From contig SIBR01000019.1 of assembly GCA_009695065.1 (NCBI GenBank), forward strand, positions 1 through 63,004: DNA of 63,004 nucleotides. Direction: 5' to 3'. Positions 19,448 through 27,732 of the stretch are shown piece by piece. Position 1 is the first letter of the stretch; the number at the start of each line of letters is the position of its first letter. Under the pieces are notes generated by a model. That model was given only the letters and a program-made list of their open reading frames with translations. It ran no database searches and was not told the DNA's origin. Made by a program: the position numbers and the translations under genes. The stretch comes from Opitutus sp. GTDB lineage: Bacteria > Verrucomicrobiota > Verrucomicrobiae > Opitutales > Opitutaceae.

Positions 19448-20293
19448 TCAGGCCGGCATCCCGCCCGGGGAATCCGCCGCGTTGGCCACCGGTGCCAGCG
19501 GCCAGCGTTCGAGGAAGGCCAGTTGCGCGGCGCGGTCCGGCACGTCGAGGTAGTCGGGCCGGGCGAGGAACTTCATCGGAAAGGCGGGCTCGATCGCCAG
19601 CACGCACACCCGTTCGCCGTCGATCGCAAACACCGCGCGCCATGCGCCGCAGCCGATCTCCGACTGGCTCGCGTTGCGCCGCCGAATCCGGCGCGTGCGG
19701 TGCGGCGCGGGATCGCGCGAGAGCAACTCGATCAACCGGCGGGTGAAATCGATATCCCACGTTTCGCGCAGCCAGCGCACCTGGATGTCCGCCGCGCCCG
19801 AGATGCTCACCGCAAAGCGCGGTGGCTCGCGCAATCCCGCTTCCACCGCATCGATCCATCCCGCGCGGGCCGCGGGGAACGCGTCGTAGGCGGCGACGTA
19901 GGGCTTCACGTCGAAAACGGGCGTGCCGTCGAGGAGATCGCAGGGCCCGAGCAGCAGGCGCCGGCCCTCGACGCCCAGCAAGGGCACGGCGGTGAGACCA
20001 AGTGGATTCGGCCGGTGCGGCGAGCGCGTGGCGAAGACCCCCCGACGGCGCGACGGGCCGCGCGGTGGCAGCACCAGCGGGCGCCAGCCCGCGTTGCCGT
20101 GGAACCACCACAGGAGCCACACGCGTTCGATGCCGGCGAGGTCTTGCAGCGCCTGTTCATAGCCGCAGTCCGGCAGCAACTCCAATTCGTTGCGCTCCTC
20201 CTCGGCGGCGACGGGCTGGTGGCCAGCCTGAAACCTCACCTGCTGGCGGGTGCGAAGATAGCCAATCGGCTGCAGTGTGAGCGAGGGAGGCAA
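19448..20293 (-). CDS. trmO: tRNA (N6-threonylcarbamoyladenosine(37)-N6)-methyltransferase TrmO
   Basis: A SAM-dependent tRNA methyltransferase of the TsaA/YaeB fold, which methylates t6A37. The first strand LQPIGYLRTRQQVRFQAGHQP and the segments RVWLLWWFH, ATRSPHRPNPLGLTAVPLL and DGTPVFDVKPYVAAYD match TrmO closely. A C-terminal extension (about 180-281) ends in a domain with KFLARPDYLDVPDRA, also seen in TrmO. No ATG or GTG lies in frame near the N-terminus. I choose TTG at 20293, which puts the first strand seven residues in; this start is uncertain. It lies between exported sugar enzymes without an obvious functional link. Confidence 0.85.
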   Translation of the reverse strand: MPPSLTLQPIGYLRTRQQVRFQAGHQPVAAEEERNELELLPDCGYEQALQDLAGIERVWLLWWFHGNAGWRPLVLPPRGPSRRRGVFATRSPHRPNPLGLTAVPLLGVEGRRLLLGPCDLLDGTPVFDVKPYVAAYDAFPAARAGWIDAVEAGLREPPRFAVSISGAADIQVRWLRETWDIDFTRRLIELLSRDPAPHRTRRIRRRNASQSEIGCGAWRAVFAIDGERVCVLAIEPAFPMKFLARPDYLDVPDRAAQLAFLERWPLAPVANAADSPGGMPA

Positions 20294-20373
20294 GCCGCCA
20301 ACAAGCCCGTTCGCCGCACCTGGGTCGACCCGGAAGTGGTCACAGCCGGGCGCGGCCCGACCAAGGCGCGCCG

Positions 20374-21180
20374 TTACAAGTCGGCGCTCATGAACGACGG
20401 GCACCAGTATTTCTCGATGTGGCCGACCAGCAGGGCCGTGCCGTTGTCGTGCGTCGTATAGGGGGCCTTGGCGGGATCGTAGAGGCAGTCCGTGAGATCG
20501 CGGGCGAGCGCCACGTTTTTGCCGAGCAGCACCATCTGCCGGATGCCAAACGACCGGCCCAGCACGCACATGTTCGTGTGCACGCCGCAGAGGACGACGT
20601 TCTTGATGCCGCGCTGCTGGAAGAGATTGAAGATCTCCTGTCCCTTGTCGCTGATCGCATCCTCGGGAAAGATCCGGATCGTCCCGATCTGCCGGGTCCA
20701 CGGCCAGCCCTTGGCGCTCCTCGCGGCGATGTCGCATTTCGGCCGGCAGTCGCACCAGTCCTTGTCGTCGATCGGCAGCGCACTTTCCCGCTCGGGCATG
20801 AGTTGACGCGAACGGATCGGAACCGGGGCCGCGGCCATGGGCGCCTCCTGCGCACGTTTGCGCTGCGGCGTGCCTTCGTAAAATTTCATGACGTCGCTCG
20901 GGGCGTGCACGATCAGCACGCCGCGCGCCCGTGCCTTCGCCACGAAAGCGTCGACCTGGGGTGCCATCGCGGCGACCCGCCGCGCCGCGCCCTTGCACGT
21001 GTGGTCGTCCCACATGTCGCAAACGATCACCGCGGTTTCGGCGGGCAGCCACGAACTCGTTTGCACCGTCGTGTCGCGACGCAGCTTGGGCGCCAGCACG
21101 ACATCGCCGGCCGCAGCCGGGGCGAAGGAAGGAATGGCCAGTGAAAGCAGAACGCCGATCAGAACGATGCGATGATTCAT
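20374..21180 (-). CDS. Isochorismatase-family cysteine hydrolase, secreted
   Basis: The 268-residue protein has a signal peptide (NHRIVLIGVLLSLAIPSFAPA), followed by the isochorismatase fold. The Asp of VIVCDMWDDHTC (about 50-62) and the nucleophile Cys in LCGVHTNMCVLG (about 208-220) are visible. The segment FYEGTPQRKRAQ and a Cys-rich insert (DWCDCRPKC) are features of a planctomycete/verrucomicrobial subgroup. The substrate is unknown; family members hydrolyse isochorismate or amides. Start ATG 21180 was chosen to place the signal at the N-terminus. Confidence 0.9.
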   Translation of the reverse strand: MNHRIVLIGVLLSLAIPSFAPAAAGDVVLAPKLRRDTTVQTSSWLPAETAVIVCDMWDDHTCKGAARRVAAMAPQVDAFVAKARARGVLIVHAPSDVMKFYEGTPQRKRAQEAPMAAAPVPIRSRQLMPERESALPIDDKDWCDCRPKCDIAARSAKGWPWTRQIGTIRIFPEDAISDKGQEIFNLFQQRGIKNVVLCGVHTNMCVLGRSFGIRQMVLLGKNVALARDLTDCLYDPAKAPYTTHDNGTALLVGHIEKYWCPSFMSADL

Positions 21181-21267
21181 GGAGGTGAAACGCTGGGGCT
21201 GCGACGCGCCTTCAGGGAATGACGTGGGCGAAAAATGGCAATGCTGCACCGCCCGGGGCCGGACCGC

Positions 21268-22626
21268 TCAGAGCGTCCAACCCTTGCGGTAGGCCGGGCG
21301 CACCCAGCGGTTCGCCTCGGGCAGATTCGTGACCGTGAGATTGGCCGCGTCCCACTCGATCCGGGTGTCCATGCGCTTCGCGACGTTGCCGAGCAGGCAG
21401 ATTTCGGTGAGCGGTCCGGAGTACTCGAAGCACGCGCCGGCCTTGCGCCCGGCTTTCGCGGAGTCGACCCACTCCTGCTCGTGCGAGGTGTTGACCCGGG
21501 GCAGCGTCTTTTCCGGCCGGCGGTAGGCCTGCATCCGGGTTTCCGGAATCAGGCGCGGGCCGTCGCCCGTATGCCCCGCCATGAGCGTGCCCTTGCTGCC
21601 CTTGAAGATGATGCCGCCCTCCTCCGGCATGCGGCGTCCTTCCTCGAGTTCCGGCGGCCGCGGCGCGCGCGTGCCTTCATACCACGTCAGCTTCACCGAC
21701 GGCAGGTGGCCGCGGGCGGGAAAGCGAAACGTGATGACGGAGGAGATCGGATGGGTGTCGGGATTCAGATCGCTCGACGTCGCCTCGACACTCGTGGGGG
21801 CACCGAGCTGGAGCGCCGTGACCACCGGGTCTAGCGTGTGGGCGCCGCGATCGCCCATCATGCCGTTGCCGAAATCCCACCAGCAACGCCATACGCGGGG
21901 ATGATACGCCGGGTGATAGGGCCGTTCCGGCGCCGGGCCGAGCCACAGGTCCCAGTTCAGTTTGTCGGGCAGGGTCGGCGTCTCGGCGGGCCGCCGACCC
22001 CATTTCGAGCTCCAGCTGGCGTGACCCCACGGGTAGTAGGCGAGGCTGCACCAGGCATCGACCTCGCGCACCTCGCCGATCGCGCCATCGGCGATCCATT
22101 CCGTGATCAACCGCGGGCCCTCGGTGCTGTGTCCCTGGATCCCCATCTGCGTGCACACTTTCGATTCGCGCGCGGCCTGCGTCAGCGTCCGTGCCTCGTA
22201 AAGATCGTGGCACAACGGCTTCTGACAATAGACGTGCTTGCCCGCCTGCATCGCAGCGAGGGCAATCACCGCATGCGTGTGGTCGGGCGTGGCGATCACC
22301 ACGGCATCGATGTCCTTTTGTTTCTCCAGCATCTCACGGTAATCGACGTAGAGCTTCGCGTCGGGATATTTCGCGATGGTCCGGGCCGCATAGGCGTGGT
22401 CGACATCGCAGAGCGCCACGATGTTTTCTCCGGGAAGGTTGGCGAGGTTGGACGCCCCTTGCGCACCGACGCCGATGCCCGCGATATTGAGCTTTTCATT
22501 CGGCGACAACTGCCGCACTCCGCCCCGCATGCGACCGGGCAGGATGGTGAAGGCCGCCGCCGCACCCGTGGCGGTGCGCAGGAAAGTCCGGCGATCGAGG
22601 GCGGGCCCGGTCGGGGAAGTTTTCAT
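21268..22626 (-). CDS. Gfo/Idh/MocA-family oxidoreductase, exported by Tat
   Basis: A second exported oxidoreductase of 452 residues. It starts KTSPTGPALDRRTFLRTATG, with a twin-arginine motif and hydrophobic stretch. The Rossmann segment GIGVGAQGASNL, CDVDHAYA and the family motif VYCQKPLCHDLYEAR (conserved Lys) follow. The C-terminal part has WDLWLGPAPERPYHP and MGDRGAHTLDPVV, matching verrucomicrobial members of this group. It is divergent from the mini-ada at 22774; the 147 bases between hold both promoters. Substrate unknown. Confidence 0.93.
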   Translation of the reverse strand: MKTSPTGPALDRRTFLRTATGAAAAFTILPGRMRGGVRQLSPNEKLNIAGIGVGAQGASNLANLPGENIVALCDVDHAYAARTIAKYPDAKLYVDYREMLEKQKDIDAVVIATPDHTHAVIALAAMQAGKHVYCQKPLCHDLYEARTLTQAARESKVCTQMGIQGHSTEGPRLITEWIADGAIGEVREVDAWCSLAYYPWGHASWSSKWGRRPAETPTLPDKLNWDLWLGPAPERPYHPAYHPRVWRCWWDFGNGMMGDRGAHTLDPVVTALQLGAPTSVEATSSDLNPDTHPISSVITFRFPARGHLPSVKLTWYEGTRAPRPPELEEGRRMPEEGGIIFKGSKGTLMAGHTGDGPRLIPETRMQAYRRPEKTLPRVNTSHEQEWVDSAKAGRKAGACFEYSGPLTEICLLGNVAKRMDTRIEWDAANLTVTNLPEANRWVRPAYRKGWTL

Positions 22627-22773
22627 CGGTTTCAACGGGGAGCGCGCGGCCAGGCTTGAGGAGGGTTGCGTCAGTCTGATCTGTCCGGAACTGTGAAGCG
22701 CGGCGCAGAGGAGTCGAATTTGAAAGCAAGAACCGGAGTTCTTAATGTGCCTCGTACTGCTAGGATCCCACCC

Positions 22774-23178
22774 ATGAAACCCAAGACCGCCGCTCCCGCC
22801 TCGCGTCGCCCCCAGGCGCACACCTATGCGACGGATGAGCAGCGCTGGAGGGCGGTCCTGCGGAAGGACCGGGAGGCCGATGGAAAATTTTTCTACTCGG
22901 TCCGGACAACGGGAGCCTATTGCCGGCCCTCGTGTCCATCGCGCACCGCCTTGCGCAAAAACGTCGCCTTTCACGCCTCGGCAGCCGAGGCGGAGGCGGC
23001 GGGTTTTCGCCCATGCCAACGCTGCCATCCGGCCGGCGCCTGCGCCGCGAACACGATCGCCGTCGCCATTCCCTGCCACCGGGTCGTCCGAACCGATGGC
23101 ACGCTGTCGGGCTACCGCTGGGGCGTGGAGCGGAAACGGGCACTGCTCGAACGCGAGCACACCGGCCCGGCCAAGTGA
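22774..23178 (+). CDS. Miniature Ada: phosphotriester domain joined to the end of the alkyltransferase domain
   Basis: The 134-residue protein starts with the zinc domain of Ada (about 17-90): YCRPSC and PCQRC give the four Cys ligands, including the methyl-acceptor Cys. After HPAGACAAN it goes straight into the last part of an O6-alkylguanine transferase domain: [29 protein letters not shown], with the active Cys in PCHRV. Missing are the AraC-type helix-turn-helix and the first half of the alkyltransferase; E. coli Ada has 354 residues. The frame is intact, so either this is a clean internal deletion or a real minimal form. The zinc part could still repair methylphosphotriesters. Start ATG 22774 gives the shortest plausible N-terminus. 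Confidence 0.8.
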   Translation: MKPKTAAPASRRPQAHTYATDEQRWRAVLRKDREADGKFFYSVRTTGAYCRPSCPSRTALRKNVAFHASAAEAEAAGFRPCQRCHPAGACAANTIAVAIPCHRVVRTDGTLSGYRWGVERKRALLEREHTGPAK

Positions 23179-23251
23179 GTCCGGCCACGATTCGTGGCAT
23201 ATTCAAAAGCCGCTTTGCGCTTCGCCGGCTTTCCGCTAGCTTCGCCGTTCC

Positions 23252-23707
23252 ATGTCCGCCGACCTTTCCGATCTCTATCAGCAGGTCATCCTCGACCACA
23301 ACAAACGGCCCCGGAATCGCGGGAAGCTGCCCACCGCCAATCGCGTCGCGCATGGCGACAACCCGTCGTGCGGCGACCAGTGCAACGTCTACCTGCGGCT
23401 CGACGGCGATCGCATCGCGGAAATCTCCTTCGACGGCTCCGGTTGCGCGATTTCGCAGGCCAGCGCGTCGCTGATGACGACCCAGCTCAAGGGCAAGACG
23501 GCGCCCGAGGCCGAGGCGCTGTTCCAGCAATTCCACGACATCGTCACGACCGGCAAGGCGCTGGACGAGATCAGCGACCTCGCGGCTTTCGCCGGCGTCC
23601 ATGCCTTTCCGGCGCGGATCAAGTGCGCCACCCTCGGCTGGCACGCCGCCCTCAACGCCCTCCACGGCGATCCCGCCGACACCACCACGGAGAGTCACGT
23701 CGACTAA
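23252..23707 (+). CDS. sufU: Fe-S cluster assembly protein SufU
   Basis: The 151-residue sulfur-transfer scaffold that works with SufS. The three conserved Cys lie at Cys40 (NPSCGD), Cys65 (GSGCAIS) and Cys125 (IKCATLGW), with Asp42 next to the first. The insert (QLKGKTAPEAEALF) between the second and third Cys is typical of SufU rather than IscU. It is followed by sufS after 85 bases on the same strand, supporting a two-gene unit. It also acts as a zinc-dependent sulfurtransferase in other bacteria. Confidence 0.95.
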   Translation: MSADLSDLYQQVILDHNKRPRNRGKLPTANRVAHGDNPSCGDQCNVYLRLDGDRIAEISFDGSGCAISQASASLMTTQLKGKTAPEAEALFQQFHDIVTTGKALDEISDLAAFAGVHAFPARIKCATLGWHAALNALHGDPADTTTESHVD

Positions 23708-23792
23708 TCCACCTCCCGCTCGTCTTCGGATATTCACCTGCGCCCGGCAGCACGCTGCGGCGAACGAGGAACGAGAAAAAATTTCCCACGCC

Positions 23793-25025
23793 ATGCCCGA
23801 CTGGTCCACCGTCCGCGACGACTTTCCCATCCTGCACCAGCAGGTGAATGGCAAACCGCTCGTCTATCTCGACAACGCCGCCACCGCCCAGAAGCCCCGG
23901 GTCGTGATCGACGCGCTGTCCCGCTTCTACGAACACGACAACGCGAACGTGCACCGGGGACTGCACGCGCTTTCGAATCGCGCAACCGATGCCTACGAAG
24001 GCGCGCGTGCGCGCGTCGCCCGGTTCATCAACGCCGCCGATCCCGTCGAAATCATTTTCACCCGGGGCACCACCGAGTCGATCAACCTCGTCGCGGCGAG
24101 CTGGGGCGGCGCGAACCTGAAGCCCGGCGACGTCATCCTGCTGACCGAGATGGAGCACCACTCCAATCTCGTGCCCTGGCAACTCATCGCCCAGCGCACC
24201 GGCGCCCGGCTGCGTTACCTGCCGGTCCTCGGCGCCAACGTCGAGGGCGGGCTCGACCTCGCCCAACTCGCGTCCCTGCTGACGCCCGAGGTGAAGCTCT
24301 TCGCCTTCACCCACGTTTCCAACACCACCGGCACGATCAATCCCGCGGCCGAACTCTGCGCGGCGGCGCGGGCCCGTGGCATCATCACCGTTGTCGACGG
24401 CGCCCAATCGATCGGCCACATGCCGGTCGACGTTCGCGCGCTCGGTTGCGATTTCTACGCGTTCTCCGGCCACAAGATGGCGGGTGTCACTGGGATTGGC
24501 GCGCTCTACGGCCGGCGCGCGCTGCTCGACGCGATGCCACCCTACCAGGGCGGTGGCGGCATGATTTCGGTCGTGGAATACCACGCCAGCAAGTGGAAGC
24601 CCGCGCCCGAGCGTTTCGAGGCGGGCACGCCCAACTACGCCGACGCCGTCGCCCTCGGCGCCGCCTGCGACTATCTCGACGCGCTGGGCCGCGACGCGAT
24701 CGCCCGCCACGATGGCGAACTCGCGCAGCTCGCCTACGAGAAACTCGCCGGCCTGCCCGGCATCCGGCTGCTCGGCCCGACCGGGGCGCGCAGCGGCCTT
24801 GTGAGCTTCGCGTTCGCCGAGGTGCACGCCCACGACATCGTCACGTTTGCCGACGAGGACGGGATCGCGTTGCGCGGCGGGCACCATTGCAACCAGCCCC
24901 TGATGCGGAAGCTCGGCCTGACGAGCACAACCCGCGCGAGCTTCTACGTTTACAACACGCCGGCGGAAATCGACGTCCTTGTCACCAGCCTGCGCCGCAT
25001 TCTGAAATTCTTCGGGGCCGTGTAA
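23793..25025 (+). CDS. sufS: Cysteine desulfurase SufS
   Basis: A PLP enzyme that removes sulfur from cysteine and passes it to SufU. The protein is 410 residues. The PLP lysine is Lys228 in FSGHKMAGVTGIG. The active Cys365 lies in RGGHHCNQPLM, within the short, ordered loop of the SufS type. The N-terminal DDFPILHQQVNGKPLVYLDNAAT segment is also typical. Start ATG 23793 is the only one that gives the normal N-terminus; the upstream frame is within sufU's region. Confidence 0.96.
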   Translation: MPDWSTVRDDFPILHQQVNGKPLVYLDNAATAQKPRVVIDALSRFYEHDNANVHRGLHALSNRATDAYEGARARVARFINAADPVEIIFTRGTTESINLVAASWGGANLKPGDVILLTEMEHHSNLVPWQLIAQRTGARLRYLPVLGANVEGGLDLAQLASLLTPEVKLFAFTHVSNTTGTINPAAELCAAARARGIITVVDGAQSIGHMPVDVRALGCDFYAFSGHKMAGVTGIGALYGRRALLDAMPPYQGGGGMISVVEYHASKWKPAPERFEAGTPNYADAVALGAACDYLDALGRDAIARHDGELAQLAYEKLAGLPGIRLLGPTGARSGLVSFAFAEVHAHDIVTFADEDGIALRGGHHCNQPLMRKLGLTSTTRASFYVYNTPAEIDVLVTSLRRILKFFGAV

Positions 25026-25142
25026 ACGCCGGACGCGAGCCGGTCGGCTTCGTTTTCCCGGGCGACCGGCGTCCGACAAAAAAGCCGGAAAACCAAGACC
25101 GGGATTGCACCCGGACCGCCCATGAATTTGCTGGGCAGTCCC

Positions 25143-26579
25143 ATGCACCCCCTCCTCCACTCACTTCCGCCCAGGCTCGTCGGCGCCATGCTGCTCGCCG
25201 GCCTCGTCAACCTCCAGGCGCAGACCCCGCGCCCCAATGCGGTCGTCCAGCGCTACGCCGAACTCTGCGCCTCCTGCCACGGCGCCAATCTCGAAGGCGC
25301 GCAGGCGCCGTCGATGCTCGACGATGTCTGGACGGCCGGCGGCGATGACGAGAGCCTCGCGAAGAGCATTCGAAACGGATTTCCCGAGAAGGGGATGCCC
25401 ACCTGGTCGGCGGCGCTGCCGGAAAAGGAAATTCGCGCGTTCGTCATCTACATCCGGGAACAACGCGCCAAGTTCGAGCGGGAAAAGGCCACGTTCTCGA
25501 AGCCGGCCGAGTCGATCACGGTCAACAGCGAGTTGCATCCGTACCAGCTCAACACCTGGGTCGGCGGAGTCGTCGAACCCTGGTCGCTCGCGTTTCTCCC
25601 CGGCAATCGTGCGCTCGTCACCGAGAAGCGCGGCCGCCTGCTGCTCGTGGAAAACGGCCGGCTCGCGGCGACGCCCATCACCGGCGTACCCGAAGTCGAT
25701 GCCACCAGCCAGGGCGGGCTCTACGATGTCGTGCCGCACCCCAATTACGCCCGCAACGGCTGGCTCTATCTCGCCTATGCCGATCCCCAGAAGGACGCCA
25801 CGGGCAAGGTGCTGAGCCTCACCCGCATCATCCGCGGCAAGTTGAAGGACGGCGCGCTGGTCGGGCAGGAAACGATTTACCAGGGTGCGATGGAGCACTA
25901 TCGGGCGGCGGGCGGCCCCCACTTCGGCGGGCGCATCGCGTTCGACCGGTCCGGCCATCTCTACTTCTCGATCGGCGACCGTGGCACGGGCCCGAACGCG
26001 CAAAGCCTGGAATGGCCCACGGGCAAGATTCACCGCATCCGGGATGACGGCCGCATCCCGGCAGACAATCCCTTCGCCAACGACCCCAAGGCCCTGCGCA
26101 CGATCTGGAGCTACGGTCACCGCAATCCGCAGGGACTTGCGGTCCATGCGGGCACCGGCGAAATTTTCGACGCCGAACACGGTCCGCGCGGGGGCGATGA
26201 ACTCAACCTCGTCAAACGCGGCCGCAATTACGGCTGGCCGGTCATCACGTACGGGATGAACTACGACGGCACCGCGATGACCGACATCACCGCCAAGGAA
26301 GGGATGGAACAACCCGTCACCTACTGGGTGCCCTCGATCGCGGTGTGCGGGATCAATTTCTACACAGGCAATCTCTTCCCGAAGTGGAAGGACAACCTGT
26401 TCGTGGCGTCGCTCGCCGCCCAGGAACTGCGCCGGGTGGAGATCAAGGACGGCAAGGTGCTCCATCAGGAGATTCTCTTCAAGAACCTCGGGCGGGTCCG
26501 CCATGTGATCGGCGGCCCCGACGGCGCGCTCTATGTGCTGCTGCCGGAGCGCATCGCCCGGATTGCGCCGGCCCAGTAA
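25143..26579 (+). CDS. Secreted cytochrome c / sorbosone-type PQQ dehydrogenase fusion
   Basis: The 478-residue protein has a signal peptide (HPLLHSLPPRLVGAMLLAGLVNLQAQ), then a class I cytochrome c domain (CASCH near residue 43, with Met ligand in GMPTWSA). It continues as a six-bladed beta-propeller of the glucose/sorbosone dehydrogenase family: VEPWSLAFLPGN, GGLYDVVPHPNY, HFGGRIAFDRSGHLYFSIGD, SYGHRNPQGL, EHGPRGGDELN. These propellers oxidise sugars with PQQ in the periplasm. Here the fused heme would take the electrons. A start at ATG 25122 is also possible (seven more residues). A hairpin with T-run follows at 26655. Confidence 0.92.
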   Translation: MHPLLHSLPPRLVGAMLLAGLVNLQAQTPRPNAVVQRYAELCASCHGANLEGAQAPSMLDDVWTAGGDDESLAKSIRNGFPEKGMPTWSAALPEKEIRAFVIYIREQRAKFEREKATFSKPAESITVNSELHPYQLNTWVGGVVEPWSLAFLPGNRALVTEKRGRLLLVENGRLAATPITGVPEVDATSQGGLYDVVPHPNYARNGWLYLAYADPQKDATGKVLSLTRIIRGKLKDGALVGQETIYQGAMEHYRAAGGPHFGGRIAFDRSGHLYFSIGDRGTGPNAQSLEWPTGKIHRIRDDGRIPADNPFANDPKALRTIWSYGHRNPQGLAVHAGTGEIFDAEHGPRGGDELNLVKRGRNYGWPVITYGMNYDGTAMTDITAKEGMEQPVTYWVPSIAVCGINFYTGNLFPKWKDNLFVASLAAQELRRVEIKDGKVLHQEILFKNLGRVRHVIGGPDGALYVLLPERIARIAPAQ

Positions 26580-26654
26580 CGCCGGGGACCTTGGAATCAT
26601 CCTGGCGCCGGCGGCCTGTTTGAATCGCGCGGGCCGCCGAACCCCGGTGTGTCC

Positions 26655-26686
26655 GCCGCATTGCCATCGCGGAATGCGGCCGTTTT
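26655..26686 (+). terminator. Rho-independent terminator after the PQQ-type dehydrogenase
   Basis: GCCGCATT (26655-26662) pairs exactly with AATGCGGC (26673-26680), loop of ten, then CGTTTTTC. It reads on the plus strand 76 bases after the stop at 26579. It ends only about ten bases before the ATG of the small membrane protein at 26696, so that gene would need a leaderless or read-through transcript. Confidence 0.6.
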
Positions 26687-26695
26687 TCTCGTTCC

Positions 26696-27064
26696 ATGAA
26701 CGTGCTGCTGCTGGCCGCCCCGCTCTTCCTGATTTTCGAGCTGTGGCAACTGGTGCTCAGTGAGCGCTATCTCGGAATCAAGCAGATCGCCCGCGGCGCG
26801 GACCCGCGGGCGCTCAACCTCAGCGAAATCACGGCGTTTTTCTGGAGCACTGCCATCGTGCTCTACTGGTTCTGGATGCTGGCACTGCTCATCCTGCCCT
26901 ATGCCCGGATGCACGGCCTCGGCCTGCTGTTCGTCAGCGCCATCGGGTTTTCCCTGCGCCGGGGCGCCGGCCTGAAATGGATCCTCGTCTTCCTCACCTT
27001 CGAGGGCGCGCTCCGCATCGGCGTGCTCATTTCCCTGTGCGTGATGGTGTGGCGGAGGTTGTAA
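26696..27064 (+). CDS. Small membrane protein of unknown function
   Basis: I do not recognise a family. The 122 residues form four hydrophobic stretches (about 2-20, 48-68, 72-90 and 98-118). Between the first two lies a polar loop with ERYLGIKQIARGADPRALNLSE. The C-terminus is basic (WRRL). Codon use and GC match neighbours. The start abuts the terminator of the upstream gene. It may be a lineage-specific membrane protein; no function is proposed. Confidence 0.7.
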   Translation: MNVLLLAAPLFLIFELWQLVLSERYLGIKQIARGADPRALNLSEITAFFWSTAIVLYWFWMLALLILPYARMHGLGLLFVSAIGFSLRRGAGLKWILVFLTFEGALRIGVLISLCVMVWRRL

Positions 27065-27266
27065 GCGCCGCCCACGGGAGTTTCGGCTTCAACCGGACTC
27101 GCCGCCACGAGCGTGTGATCGCAGTGAGACTGGCTCCGTCCGACCCACCTTTTGTCGTCCCTCTTTATCCCCGCCCCGAACAACGAACCGCGATTGCGGA
27201 ATCGCGCATGTCCGCCGAAATCGGCGCGCCGTTCGTTTCAGCAGCAACCGATTGCCCCCTCCTTAG

Positions 27267-27548
27267 TCACGCCTGAAAACGTCGCGTCTCGCGCTTTGGC
27301 ACCGGCTCGGCAAACGATTTCGCGAAAAACTCCTGCGCCGCCGTCATGAACTTGGCATATTTGGTGTAGTCGCCGGCCCACGAATTGGGCACATGCACCC
27401 GCTTGATCACCCCGGCCCCGATCTTGTCGGGTGCCGCGCCATCGGGCGTGAGTTCCAGGGCAAATTTCGGGTCATGCGCATGGATCACGTAATGCCGCGC
27501 GCCTCCCTTGGCCTCTCGCTCGACTCGCATGAATTGGGAAGTATTCAT
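27267..27548 (-). CDS. Small conserved hypothetical protein
   Basis: The 93 residues begin MNTSQFMRVEREAKGGARHY, include a HAHDPKFALELTPDG segment, a basic-aromatic middle (RVHVPNSWAGDYTKYAKF) and an Arg-rich end. There are no membrane segments or Cys. It reads against the membrane-protein gene and diverges from the coiled-coil protein gene at 27733. The ATG at 27548 is the only clear start. The arrangement and codon bias support a real gene, but I recognise no family. Confidence 0.65.
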   Translation of the reverse strand: MNTSQFMRVEREAKGGARHYVIHAHDPKFALELTPDGAAPDKIGAGVIKRVHVPNSWAGDYTKYAKFMTAAQEFFAKSFAEPVPKRETRRFQA

Positions 27549-27732
27549 CGCGCGCCCGCAAATTGCGCGACGTTCCGCCGCGGCTCAACTCCGATTTCAC
27601 GCCTTTGTCCTTGAGCCGTGCGGCGATGGCCCGCAGAAACGACCCGCCGCCAGCTTGCCGCGCCGGCTTTTCCGCCGCCCTCCCGCGACCGCGGGACGAC
27701 GGGAGATCACCCGCCGGAGCCGGCGTCGCCCC

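Noticed and set aside
19448..21052. TrmO frame extended to 534 residues
   Set aside because: The upstream part overlaps the isochorismatase-family gene in another frame and has no TrmO similarity; the TTG at 20293 is a better start.
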